A stretch of DNA of 64,000 nucleotides. Source: Apostichopus japonicus (Eukaryota; Echinodermata; Holothuroidea; Aspidochirotida; Stichopodidae). The stretch is taken from contig NC_092576.1 of NCBI RefSeq assembly GCF_037975245.1, forward strand, positions 568,501-632,500, in the 5' to 3' direction. A program made the position numbers and the translations under genes. Numbering within the stretch: the stretch's first letter is position 1; each line of letters starts with the position of its first letter. The notes below the pieces were generated by a model. That model worked only from the letters and a program-made list of their open reading frames with translations, made no database searches and was not told the origin of the DNA. Shown piece by piece: positions 53,523 through 63,965 of the stretch.

Positions 53523-55067
53523 TCAATGGAAAGTACCAAACACCGAGCGTCGATGGTCTTTGGCACTGGTAAATTCGTTGGCTGCATCAACTAGATTCAA
53601 TCGATCCGCATAATCTTTGTGTACATGTAAGATCATAAGGTGGTTGAGTCGCTGCTGGGTCATTGTAGACCTTAAGTAACTCTTTACACGCTTCATAGCA
53701 GTAAATGAGCGTTCACTTACTGCATTTGTCGCATGCATCACTAAAATTAGTTTGACAAGCGTGCACACTTGTGAGAGGAGCTCACGATTACCGAAACTCA
53801 ACCCTCGCATGTGGTCAACAACCTCTGGCAAAGTCCACTCTGATTGTTTGGCCGTAGCTTCCATGGTTTCCGCAAGGGTTTCTAGTTGGACTCTGAGCTC
53901 GCCCTTACGGAGATCCTCGCCGTAAAAGTCACATACGAATTTTAACAGTTCTTCGTCAACATGTTGTTGGTTACACGTTTTGAGAAGCAGCTGCTGTAGT
54001 TTTGAGTAGATTTTGTAACCCTCCTGATCAAATCTATCGCGGATGCAGTTGACAATGGTGTCAACTGCCTCCAGGTATATTCGCCTGAAGTAGTCCTCCA
54101 CTGATTCTGGAGGCATGATATCCGCGGCCGAACCAGAAACTAATCTGGCTGGCACTTTCCTCTGCCGTTTTTGTTCAGGCTCATCTACGGCTAATTTTAA
54201 GGCTTCCGACGTGACATTGGTCCAAAACGACTGGAATTGGTCACGCTTTTTGGCAAGGATGGCGACAGTTTTACTGGCACATTCTTGACCCTCCGCCGCA
54301 GATATATCTTTTTTCTGGAGAGTTCTGCTGAGATTGTCACTGTGACTCAGAAGGAGGTGACCCAACTTGGCTCCGAAGAAGTAATCGAAACTCTTCATGT
54401 ATGACAGGATCCCTCTTAAGCGCCCCTTTGTGTTTGCATCTTTTTCAATAGCTAAACACTCCTCGAAAACCTTTTGGAGCGTATCGTAGTTGTCTATGAT
54501 ACTTTCCAAAGCATCCGCCTTAACTGTCCATCTCGTTGGGCACATGGTACGTATGCCGATTGGTGCAGCTTCCGCAAGATTTGATTTGACTTCTTCAAAT
54601 TTGCTGCCACGTCTCGGCGAATTCTTTATAAGTTTGGTAATTTCTTTTGTATTATCCAGCGCATCTCTCATGAGTGCGATATTCTTTATAGTGTCTGAGC
54701 ACGCGAGATTGAGGGCGTGGCCGTAGCAGTGAGTGTATATGGCCCTTGGTTCCTCTATCATCAATTTAGTCGCAACCCCTGAATGTGCACCTGACATTGC
54801 AGCCGCACCATCGTAACATTGGCCACGCACTTTTGACAATGACAGGTTCATCCTGAGCAGAGCGTCTTTTATTATGAGAACAAGCTGATCAGCTGTTGTC
54901 GTCGCAGTGGTATATAGGCCTATGAATTCCTCGTGAACCTCAAATGCGCCGTCAACACAGCGCAAACAGATAACAACTTGCTCCAAGTTTGACACGTCAG
55001 GTGTTTCGTCCACCATTAGAGTGTAGAAATCAGAAGACTGCACTTTGGATACAACTTCTCGCAGGAC
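53523..55067 (-). CDS. Exon 6: hAT transposase core and dimerisation domain
   Basis: Acceptor TTCTTTCATAG ends at 55068. The exon codes 514 residues to a TGA at 53525-53523. It opens with the block typical of this transposase class, holding Asp601 in Val-Asp-Glu-Thr. Next come Cys-Tyr-Asp667-Gly, a Cys-x-Gly-His pair, the Cys-Pro-Thr-Arg-Trp block, and the C-terminal hAT block with Ser-Glu1033-Arg-Ser-Phe and a Tyr-Leu-Arg-Ser motif. The order and length match ZMYM1-like hAT proteins. All three acidic catalytic residues are present. Confidence 0.9.
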   Translation of the reverse strand, partial: VLREVVSKVQSSDFYTLMVDETPDVSNLEQVVICLRCVDGAFEVHEEFIGLYTTATTTADQLVLIIKDALLRMNLSLSKVRGQCYDGAAAMSGAHSGVATKLMIEEPRAIYTHCYGHALNLACSDTIKNIALMRDALDNTKEITKLIKNSPRRGSKFEEVKSNLAEAAPIGIRTMCPTRWTVKADALESIIDNYDTLQKVFEECLAIEKDANTKGRLRGILSYMKSFDYFFGAKLGHLLLSHSDNLSRTLQKKDISAAEGQECASKTVAILAKKRDQFQSFWTNVTSEALKLAVDEPEQKRQRKVPARLVSGSAADIMPPESVEDYFRRIYLEAVDTIVNCIRDRFDQEGYKIYSKLQQLLLKTCNQQHVDEELLKFVCDFYGEDLRKGELRVQLETLAETMEATAKQSEWTLPEVVDHMRGLSFGNRELLSQVCTLVKLILVMHATNAVSERSFTAMKRVKSYLRSTMTQQRLNHLMILHVHKDYADRLNLVDAANEFTSAKDHRRSVFGTFH

Positions 55068-58000
55068 CTATGAAAGAACACAAGAAAGCACATAGTATTT
55101 TGTGATTTCAATTGGTTATCATAGGCGTAGGAGGCGGGGGAAGTGGGCTGGAGCACCCAAACCGAAATTTTCGTAACAATTCGTGCACTTTCATACAAAA
55201 ATTCGCGCAGTGTGTTGTGCAAAACCGGGCAGTATGCTATGAAATTTCGTGTGGCTGCTCAAATAAATCGGGCAGACCACCATGACATAGTTCGGAAGGA
55301 AAGGGGGCGCTGAAATTAATTGCGAAGTAGCTGGAATATACACATTTTATCTACCGTTACACAGTAATTCTTCCCCCTCGAGGTAATTCGATGACAAGAT
55401 GAAACGCAAGAAAAGGGTCCTCAGAACTTCCGGGCAGCTACAAGCTCATGCCAACAGGCCGGGCCCAAATGAATGGCCCCTAAGCCTATGTTGGTTATTA
55501 ATTGTGAGGTATATCGTTGTAAGGAGGGATGACACCGGTTAACTGGTTTTTGTTTGCCTATCGCTATTATTTCAGTAGGCCTCTAATTCGCATCTTTCTG
55601 TGGATACTTGTGACTCGGTCAGCATTTTCGAATAAGCAGCTAGCCGATTCATTACCACCTTGTGACAGTTCATGACACTTCAATGGTGACATAGGGTATT
55701 TGTGTATTCATAGAATGCAGTTGCCGTTTATACTAATATGACTTATTTCAAAAGACACGATGGAATTCGATAAATCATTTCACGTGGAGTCAGTGGCGTA
55801 ACAAGACCTCACGGTCCGGGGGAGGGGGGGGGGCAAAATTCCCAAAACTTCCCGAAAATCTTCCGTCGATGGGGTGGCCTGTCCTATCGAAGACCGTATT
55901 TACCCTCTCCAGAAAACTGAGGACCTTTTCAAGCACACATTGTGCGTCTATTTCCCGATTATCTCCCAGTTCCCTCTTCGCCCGCCCGCTTTTCTGCACC
56001 TTCAGTATTCTTTCTTCTGCGTTCCCGTTTCCGCTTTCTTCCTTCCCTCCCCGATTTTTTGCCTTCCCCTTCCCGTTGTAGCTCTTCGGGAGGGGCAGTC
56101 TTCCCCCCGGCCCCCACTGGTTACGCCACTGTGTGGAGTCATTATGGGTCACAGCCAATCAACGTCGAGTATATCGATGACGTCAAGAATATTTAATGAG
56201 AATGGGTGTAACCAATGATCGTAGTTAATTAGGATGAGGTCACATGGGTCATGACGTCATCGAAATACTCGACGCTGATTGGCTGTGGCCCATAATGACT
56301 CACCCACCTCATTACACATTCATGAGTTATGACGTCATAAAAATACGTGACGCTGATTGGTTCAAGCCTATGGATGCTCCACTTACTACTAATGTAATCT
56401 TACCCTCAATGCCAGAAGTTGCAAAACTTCATTCTGTATCTCGGCGGAGACATACTTGTCTGTTTTTCTCTCAAGCCATTGCTCCATTCGTGAGTCGTCT
56501 TCTCCTCGTAACTTGAAGAGTCTTATAAAATTTGAGTCAGACTCATCGCCGTCACCTCTGAGAGCTAGGCCTTGCCGGGCAAGAAATCGAATGTTGGAAA
56601 TTATCTTCAAAAATATCTCCCGACGCTCCTTTTTTTCTTCGACCAGTTGACTAGAGAGGGACTCTCCAACATCTCTAGTCGTTTTGGGCAGTGTCACTGA
56701 CATCATTACTGCATCTTTGTGAGTCGTTGTCTCTTGGTGAGCTCTGAATCGCCTGGTTGCGTCTTTCCAGTTCCTGAAGCCGGTAGAGATGAATGCCAAA
56801 TCCACATTTCCTCCAGATATCAAGCGTATCTTCCTATTATGGGCTTGGATGCAGGTGTGACAGAAGGCCATATCTCGACTTTCGTCATAGTGAAGCCATT
56901 TATAAGTTCGGAACCATGATGGTTGAAATGAGTATCGAGGTGCGTTGCTCTTCTTTCCGAAACTACGTTTTGGAAAAACGAAGTCAGGTGGTTGGTGCGG
57001 AATATCTCCTACTTCAGAAGTAGCGGTCGGAGATGTCGCAGAGCTCATGGACGTCGTAGATGAAGACGTCGTAGATGTCGTAGCTGATGATCTCGTAGAT
57101 GACGATCTCGATGGTGTGGGTGCAGATGATGCAGTAAATGATTGTGCTGGTGGCGATGACATCACCGTGGATGCTACTGGTTGTGCTGATGGCGACGACA
57201 TCCCCGTGGATGCTACTGGTGGTGCTGGTGGCGATGACATCCCCGTGGATGCTACTGGTGGTGCTGGTGGCGAAGACATCCCCGTGGATGCTACTGGTGG
57301 TGCTGGTGGCGAAGACATCACCGTGGATGCTACTGATGCTTTCGGTGGCGATGACATCACAGAAGAGGGTGTTGTCTGTGGTGTTCGTGCTGCGAAGGTA
57401 AAAAGAGGCAAACTATGAGACAGATTAATTATTTTGTATTGAAATCGTGCTGCCGTAGGCTAAAGATGAATAGATGTTCCTAAAAAAAGATAAAGCAGAT
57501 AAATTATTAGGATGGGGGAAATATAAGTTTGGTATCATAGTCCCTATACATTAACTTTCATCATCATCGTTTCAAAGGGAGCGTTAGTTATGTTGTAATT
57601 GCATATAGACCGAGGCGGTCATCCAGGAACTTTTCAGGTTAAGCGCATCCCACTGAGTTCGCCGGTGAAAGCAACTGGGCTGTCGTACAGTGCACGGTAC
57701 ACATTCGTATTACTCGCGTTTGTTTACATTCTCCACCCACACATTTCACAAGGAAAAACACTGCGTTGACTTGGGTTTGGGGATTTGAATTCCCTGAATC
57801 ATAAGGAGAATTCCCTCTGGAACACTCACATGCTGTTTAGCCTTCCCAAAAGGTTTTCTACTTCGTATTTCAAACAAATTATGCCCTACCCGTGTCACGA
57901 AACTGTTCCATGTATTGTGCCAATCTCAGTGCAAAGCTGCGTACGTTAGCGATTGTATTTCTTGGCGGGAAACGTGGTTCTCATTCGCCTGATCAAAATA

Positions 58001-61000
58001 CACGTCCACGCTCAAATGATCAAATCCCACAGTGAAATATTTTAGGGAAGTATCCAGAATATTTGCAAACATTCGGAATCACTTGATGTAAACATGTTTG
58101 GCTTCCCTCAACTAAATCGTGATTGGCATCGCTGCAGACTGGGGAACCCCCAGGTTCACCGGTGAATGTTTACATGTTTCGGAGAACCGTTTCACGCAGG
58201 TTGGAGGTAATTTATTTCTTGATGTAACTAGAATATACAGATAAACAAGTTCCCTACATGATATTCGAACACAATCCATGAATGAAGTACCAATTGAAAG
58301 AAAACAGGTGGGCAAATATGATTGCTTATCGCGGGGGTACTATGGCAGACGGCATCTACAAGGCAGTGTTTTCACTGCAGCAGGGGCGTGTCGTTGCTGT
58401 GTGACGTGATGTGTGACGCGTCGGCGCGTTGCTCTATAGGTCTAATTTGTAACCAATTCAAATGTTTGGGGTTTGAAGACATACCAGCTTGTCGCCGATT
58501 GCTGCTACCTGTCAAAAGGCCGAAACTGAAGAGTGTTTTCTGCTTAGACCATTTCCGTTTCGGGAAAGACTGGGTGGGTTGTGCGTCCTGTAGAGAAAAA
58601 TGACACAAGTGTTGAATATATTGTCGTTATGCTAAAAATCGCACGAATATCATACTGTCCTGCAAAGAGCGCCCCCCCCACACACGTGAACCCCCCCCAA
58701 TATCCTACCTGTTCTCGCTTTCTTGCCCTTGCAACCTCACTGGTGATGGTTGTAGTGGTTGTTGAACTTGGAGCAACAGCCGCTGCATAAGTTATACGGC
58801 CACCTGGACTACTTTGGGATGCACCTTCAGCGTCATTGCCATCTATTTTCTCTGTTTGATAAAAAAAAAATACGCTGTCTCAGGGCTTAGCAACACTGTT
58901 GGGCTATACGTACTTTATATACTCATATCGTGACCTGGAGTGAGCTGGGAAAAACTGGGAAAACCTCAATTTCTATATGAATTCCTAAATAATTGTATGG
59001 AACATGTTGGAAAGCACGAAAACTGCAAGAAAATGACTTTTGGGGATGGGAAGAGGGGTGGTAACCGGAACTGGGACTAAGATTTATGATAAAGCAAAAT
59101 CTGGGAACTCAGATCACCTACCTATTTTTCATTCCCAAAAGATCATTCCAGAAGATCATTCATTCTATATTTGAGAGTGTTGACAGCAACAGAGGTGTAA
59201 ACAGTTGGGAGCGGGGGGAGGGGGAGGTGGTAAAGCAGTAGGCCTCCACAAAGAAAATGTACAGTTTTCTGAATGGCCGATAGTTTTGGAAGAGACCATT
59301 TTGAATGGGGGTAGATATGTTGAGAGTCTTTCTCGAAGAACTGGTAATAGTTCTCGTCTAATGGATAAATTGAGCATATCAAAAATTAATATGAAAATCT
59401 GTTTCATGAATTATTGTTCCTGACCTTCAGTTTACCCTTCAATTGATATGGAGCAGTTTTGAAAATAAATGCAACCCCCTCAATTCATGTTGAGCGATAT
59501 GCGTTTGGCAAACTCCACTGGGCATTTACAGTTCACTGACGGTATCCACGATATATCGATTTAGCTATTGACGCATGCGCGTTGATACAGAAGTACGCCT
59601 CCCATCATAAAATACTGACCAATCAGAAAACAGCAACTGTAATAACTGTCACCCTGCTTCCTGTCTACCGGTTATCATATACTGTCATTCATAAAATTAT
59701 ACTCCCTTTGATTCAATACGCGCGATGCATTCGTTGAAAATCGCCAAGTGGTCTGTAGCCTAGGCATAATGTTCGACAATTGAGATTTACAGGCATCTTG
59801 TTAAAACATGCATTTCAATTAAAGTTGAATCACCATGTCCATGCACTGTATATATGCTAGCTACGGGTGTAGTTTGTCAGTAATTTCATTTTCCAGTGGT
59901 GTTCATGGAAAAAACGACTGGATTGCAGGGTGATTGAATGGTAATTACAAATCATCAACAGCCTATATGGGCTACACTGTGCCACTGCTGCACAATACCA
60001 ATTATATCATCACTTGGTGTTTGTGAGAGGAAACACCTAGGCATCATGAAGGCCAGCAAAATTCAAGAGGGGTGGGGATAGAGCCATAAAAATGGGCAGC
60101 AGGGTCCGGGGGGGGGGTTACTCTCCATTGACGTGTGTACATCACCCGCGACCAAGAAAACACGTAAAAAGGGTTGTTTTCCAAGATTGGGCACTGTACG
60201 TACGCAACGTGAAAAGGGTAGCAAAAAGCCTAAAATATGGGGAAAGGGGTACTTTTCAAATATGGGGAAAGGGGTACTTTTCATTGCCTCCTACGCTATG
60301 ATTAATACGTAAAAGGGTCGTAAATCCCAGTATCACCTCCGGAATTTGTAAGGGGAGTTTGAAATTGAAAAGCAACCACCATTTGAACTGTCCAGCTAGC
60401 CGAGCCTCCGATGCCTCTCCGGCAGCAGTCGGGTCCACAGTGAAGACGCCTGCAATTGCATGTGTATCATAGATATACGCGGCCGTTTCGCGGTGTTGGG
60501 TATACGTGTTTGGGGGTACATTTTAGAACTGGGAGCTTACTTGTTTAGGGGACTTTTTCTGACCCTCTGGTCGCGCGTGATGTCCTGTGCCCAATGGAGA
60601 GTGACCCCCCCCCCCCGTGCGCACTGCATGGAAAGAGATCTAGGCAAGCTACTGTCGAAAAAACTTCTTGCCACAGAAGTTTTCATATTCAATTAGGCAT
60701 ATAGCCTGTGATTGTCCAATATGTGGACCCTGCATAACAGACATATGTCCATATCATATGCGAAATTTCTAAAACGGAAGTGGTATTCATCGGTATTTAC
60801 GAGTTTTTCCTGTTTTTTTCCTGGTTTTCACCACTTTGCGGGAAAACAGGTTTTTCCCCGGGAAAATGCCAACCCTGCCATTATACGCACCTAACGATAT
60901 GAAATGGCATCCCTCTACAAGTTGTCCTATCAGAAGTGGCTCATCTTCACCTGGGGTTTGGCACTCTATCATCGTCCGATAATCTGAGACGCTACTAGTG

Positions 61001-61697
61001 ACTATGAGTATGTCACGCCCGATCAAATGGGCAGTAGCACGCACTACCCACTCGTCGACATACTCCTTATATGCCTTCATTCTCTCCTCTGTATTTTCAC
61101 GAAACAAGCCTGGTGTGCGAACGCCTCTCACCAGTGGGTCATTGGGATCCTGTGAGGACAAAATAATATGGCTGCAGAGTTAGATACTGGGATGACGATG
61201 TTGTGAGTCTGCTCAGTCATTCCTAGATAGATTGTAAGAAGTCCTGATGTCTCCTTTCTGATAGTCTATCAGACTAGGCCTATAATGGTAGTAGATCAGT
61301 TTTCAACATGTGATATGCAAATGTTTTATATCCATTTCTAACAATTGTAGGCCTATCATCATATAATAAAATTAGGCATGAAAAATGAGGTTGACGTCTT
61401 TGCATTGTATCAATTGCTCACCAGCGTTCCAAAAAAATCCAGAACGGCGTTCCTAAGCTGCATGGCTCTCATTCGCTGCCTTTGCCTGGGAAGTGTGAAG
61501 TGGTGTCCCGGTTCAACGTCAGGGATGTGAAGGCCAAGTTCATCACATTGATCCAAAACGGAGTGAAACCAACACGATCCATCTCCCGGGACATCCCATC
61601 GTATCTGGAGACCTTGCTCGCGCGCGTTGTCTGTCAGCACACACCTCTCACGTCGTATTACGACTCTTTTACCACTAGATCTGGAGACACTGGACAT
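53523..61697 (-). CDS. OTU protease-hAT transposase fusion, six exons
   Basis: Six exons on the minus strand: 61697-61422, 61149-60891, 58851-58709, 58587-58509, 57389-56404 and 55067-53523. Every intron starts GT and ends AG, most behind good pyrimidine tracts, and phases run 0, 1, 0, 1, 0 without conflict. The product would be 1095 residues. Residues about 30-178 form an OTU cysteine protease domain (Asp39-Gly-Ser-Cys42, then Cys-His174-Phe near its end). Residues 179-410 are low-complexity linker. A TTF-type zinc finger follows (Cys429, Cys432, His470, His476). Residues about 582-1095 are a hAT transposase with Asp601, Asp667, a CxTRW motif and Glu1033 in the C-terminal dimerisation block. 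OTU domains remove ubiquitin; hAT transposases cut and paste DNA in the nucleus. Absence of any stop over 3.3 kb suggests recent activity or selection. The ATG at 61697 lies just inside an acceptor at 61707, so a 5' non-coding exon is likely. Not confirmed by transcripts. Confidence 0.8.
55791..56131. mobile_element. hAT miniature element in the transposase intron
   Basis: Termini are CAGTGGCGTAAC and its exact reverse complement GTTACGCCACTG. The 8-bp flanks CGTGGAGT (55783-55790) and TGTGGAGT (56132-56139) agree at seven positions, as expected for a hAT target duplication. The 341-bp element holds no coding sequence of its own and lies in intron 5 of the OTU-hAT gene. Confidence 0.85.
56139..56303. 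repeat. Intronic palindrome with CRE and CCAAT-like boxes
   Basis: The left arm, about 56139-56190, is nearly the reverse complement of about 56252-56303. Both arms contain TGACGTCA (the CRE consensus) and ATTGGCTG or its complement (CCAAT box). A third, partial copy of the arm lies at 56325-56365. No function is proved; the boxes could make it an internal promoter or enhancer. Confidence 0.6.
56404..57389 (-). CDS. Exon 5: linker repeats and TTF-type zinc finger
   Basis: Acceptor TTTTTACCTTCGCAG ends at 57390; donor GTAAGA begins at 56403. Residues 264-335 are about five 13-residue repeats of the type MSSPPAPPVASTG, encoded by a 39-bp minisatellite. A Ser/Thr-rich stretch follows, then a TTF-type finger (Phe-Pro-Lys-Arg-x-Phe-Gly, Cys429-x2-Cys432, His470, His476) and the start of the transposase core to residue 581. 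TTF fingers bind the transposon ends in hAT families. Confidence 0.85.
58509..58587 (-). CDS. Exon 4: basic segment with PIP-box-like motif
   Basis: Acceptor TTTTTCTCTACAG ends at 58588; donor GTAGCA begins at 58508. The exon encodes residues 227-252 with a basic cluster followed by Gln-Lys-Thr-Leu-Phe-Ser-Phe-Gly. It starts in phase 0 and ends in phase 1, exactly what exon 5 needs. Many hAT-like transposases have a similar short Gln-Leu-Phe motif before the zinc finger. The intron to exon 3 is only 121 bp. Confidence 0.65.
58709..58851 (-). CDS. Exon 3: Ser/Thr-rich linker
   Basis: A T-rich tract and CAAACAG precede the exon; donor GTAGGA begins at 58708. It takes up the split codon left by exon 2 (Glu179) and ends in phase 0 at residue 226. 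The segment has a run of Thr and ends with a basic stretch. No domain is recognised. Its existence rests on two good splice sites and on phase agreement with both neighbours. Confidence 0.65.
60891..61149 (-). CDS. Exon 2: OTU domain, catalytic His half
   Basis: Acceptor TTTTGTCCTCACAG ends at 61150; donor GTGCGT begins at 60890. Residues 93-178 include the helix-rich middle of the OTU fold and the closing segment with Gly-Cys-His174-Phe, the place of the catalytic histidine in OTU proteases. It joins exon 1 in phase 0 and leaves one base of a codon at its end. Confidence 0.75.
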
Positions 61698-61706
61698 AAT
61701 GGTTAT
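61422..61706 (-). CDS. Exon 1: OTU domain, catalytic Cys half
   Basis: Coding starts at the ATG at 61697. The exon carries residues 1-92, including the OTU signature with Asp39, Gly40, Cys42 and a Trp-Phe-His that follows. An acceptor (CTTGCAG) ends at 61707, giving the exon its probable left edge at 61706. The donor GTGAGC begins at 61421, and the exon ends in phase 0. If the exon were read through, the frame would stop four codons later, which fits a real intron. Confidence 0.75.
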
Positions 61707-61709
61707 CTG

Positions 61710-62940
61710 CAAGAATGAGCATGAAGACTATCAAAGTAAATTATGTGTGTATGGGAACGTTTGACCCGATTTGAACATTAATCCTTCACATTCTGAGGGA
61801 TTGAGGCCCTATGATTATTGCAGGTAATTTTTTAATTGAATAATTTTGTAAAATAGTAAATTCATGGTGTCTGGGGAAACCTTAATGGTCTCGATCTCGA
61901 ATCGACCGCCATTTTGTCTCACACAGGCCTGGATCATGCCCCCAGTAGCCTACTTGAGAAGCTCACCCAAAATTTCTCGAATTGTTCAAAATTTCTCCAA
62001 AACACCTGTTATCAATCCGGATTCTATTCATTCCATTGTCATGATTGCCTATATTTTTTCCATGTGAGATGAAGATGACATTTAGGTCACAAAATCATTC
62101 GGAATTTGAGGCCACCCATACTGTCGTGTGCATGTCAATGCAACAGGAAGCCAAGGCCTAGCCTAGGCCTACTCTATGGTATTTCCCATGGAAACCTGAT
62201 TTCAACCACGGCGACGGCATGCTTTCGGGACGCCGGGTCTAAATTCGAGACTGTATGAGTTTTGACCCTCCCCTGGACCGTACATATGATCGAATGAAAA
62301 ATTATTTATTTACCGTTTCCGTCACAGGATCAGAAGTCAGTGATGTAACGCAGAATCTTGTTCGAAGTATCACGAAAGTGCAGGTAGCCATTCCGCGATG
62401 TCTCTGAACTGAACTTTCTACAATTAGAGGGGGCTATACATAAATCGGATGATGATTTGATGGCGTTTCATTTTACGATCCTGGAGAGGTATTACTCTAA
62501 CACTTTGCGTTGAGTTGCCGGTGTAGCGCAGCGCGGGGACACGCCCTATACATTGTACGTTGCCCTAATTATCCGGACGGTATTTACTGTTACACTGCTC
62601 AACTAAGTAAAACATCTCCGGGTTTGACACCTTCTTAGGGAAATGGGGGGAATTCGGGGGTTTGGGGAAATTCGGTGCGACTCGAATCGTAGGCCCCTAT
62701 CGCCCCAGTTACAACTTGAGATTCGTTGAATAATTCGTGCCGGCTCATCCGGGGCTCATCGCATCATAGGACACAATGATGGTACAGAGGGTCGGCTTTG
62801 GTCATGAAGACTCGTGCATTTTATTGATTCGAACTGTATTTTCTAACTCCCTCACCTATTTTCTTCTCCCCCTCTCTCTTTTTTTTTTAGCTGAAAAGTG
62901 GTACGGTAAATACCGTACCTACCGTAGCGGGTGCGACGGG
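61710..62940. other. Upstream of the OTU-hAT gene, unassigned
   Basis: No coding signal on either strand. It would hold the 5' non-coding exon and promoter of the gene that starts at 61697, and possibly the outer end of its transposon. No inverted end matching one downstream of 53523 was found. Confidence 0.4.
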
Positions 62941-62941
62941 C

Positions 62942-63011
<70 letters not shown>

Positions 63012-63012
63012 G
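62942..63012. repeat. AT dinucleotide array
   Basis: About 70 bp of TA repeats directly at the truncated end of the LINE fragment on its right. Confidence 0.95.
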
Positions 63013-63019
63013 ATTGATA

Positions 63020-63560
63020 ATATTAGTTTAAACAGGAATTAGCGTGTCCGAACCATTTTTCAACAAGGTCGTTGGAGTATTGGGTCAAGATCACAACTCT
63101 TTGATGGCGATTTAATAATAATCTTGCGAATTTCCTCTGTGGTTGTTGGTTCAAAAAATTACAATTCAAATTAACCGCTGCATGAATGACGGATGGAAAG
63201 GTGTCAACAATCTTCTGGATCTTTTCAGTGAAACAATGTGAAAATTTATTGGCAAGTTCCTTGGCAGAATCACAGGTTGGAAGTGGTGAGGCCATTTTTC
63301 GATGTAGAAGTTGATCAGTGATATCAAAAAGTTGTTTCTGATCTGATCAGCAGTGCTGTATCAATACCGAGAAATGATTATGTTTGGCGTTACGGATTTT
63401 CTTGGAAACGTAGTTTCGCTGATTGCGGTACAGTTGTTTGTCAATGTCAAGGCCAGAGGCCCTCCAAGATCGTTCTAATATCCGACGTTTGCTTTTGGCT
63501 TCTGTTATTTCCTGGTTAAGAATGAGGCAAAAACAATCAAACAGTAAAGTATTATAAATT
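63020..63560 (-). mobile_element. LINE fragment, region upstream of reverse transcriptase
   Basis: Minus-strand code at 63520-63350 reads Lys-x-Lys-Arg-Arg-x-Leu-Glu-Arg-x-Trp-Arg and a Tyr-Arg-x-x-Arg-Asn-Tyr-Val block; 63295-63023 has Leu-Ala-Asn-x-Phe-x-x-x-Phe-x-x-Lys-Ile. These are the segments between endonuclease and reverse transcriptase in CR1/L2-type LINEs. It is cut short near 63000 by the AT array, and no reverse transcriptase follows. Confidence 0.6.
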
Positions 63561-63589
63561 TGTGAGACAATGTTAACTGCAAGACAGTG

Positions 63590-63965
63590 TATACGCTTTG
63601 ACGTTTTGGTCTCACCATAGGCCAGAGACCAACTAGGCTTACTGTACACATACCAGTATATACTTTACCATCACATGTCTTGTTACCAAATATCCTAAGC
63701 AATAATAGGGAGAAGATTTCCAAACAGTTACACTTATTAAATTAGTGCCAAGTACTGAGTTTTGTATGTGTATAATACTAATTCCAGTCAGTTTCGTTTC
63801 CTTTTCAGCAAAAGATAAAACACAATTATCATCTGTAGAAGTCTCAACTGTAGATATTACATTACAGATTGCAATCATTAGCACCATTTGTTTCATTTTC
63901 TCGTCAACTCTCGCGTGTGTACTTAAAAGGGGTAAGTTCATTACAACATTGGGTAAAAAACATAG
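63590..63965 (-). repeat. Dispersed 380-bp repeat, copy 2
   Basis: Inverted relative to 7208-7585. It lies next to the LINE fragment at 63020-63560, on the same strand and on its 5' side, and may be part of the same element family. Confidence 0.75.

Noticed and set aside
55118-60300. A single hAT element with ends at 55118 (CATAGGCGTAGGAGG) and 60300 (CCTCCTACGCTATG)
   Set aside because: The flanking 8-mers do not match, and the last transposase exon would lie outside; these are more likely ends of two separate relics.
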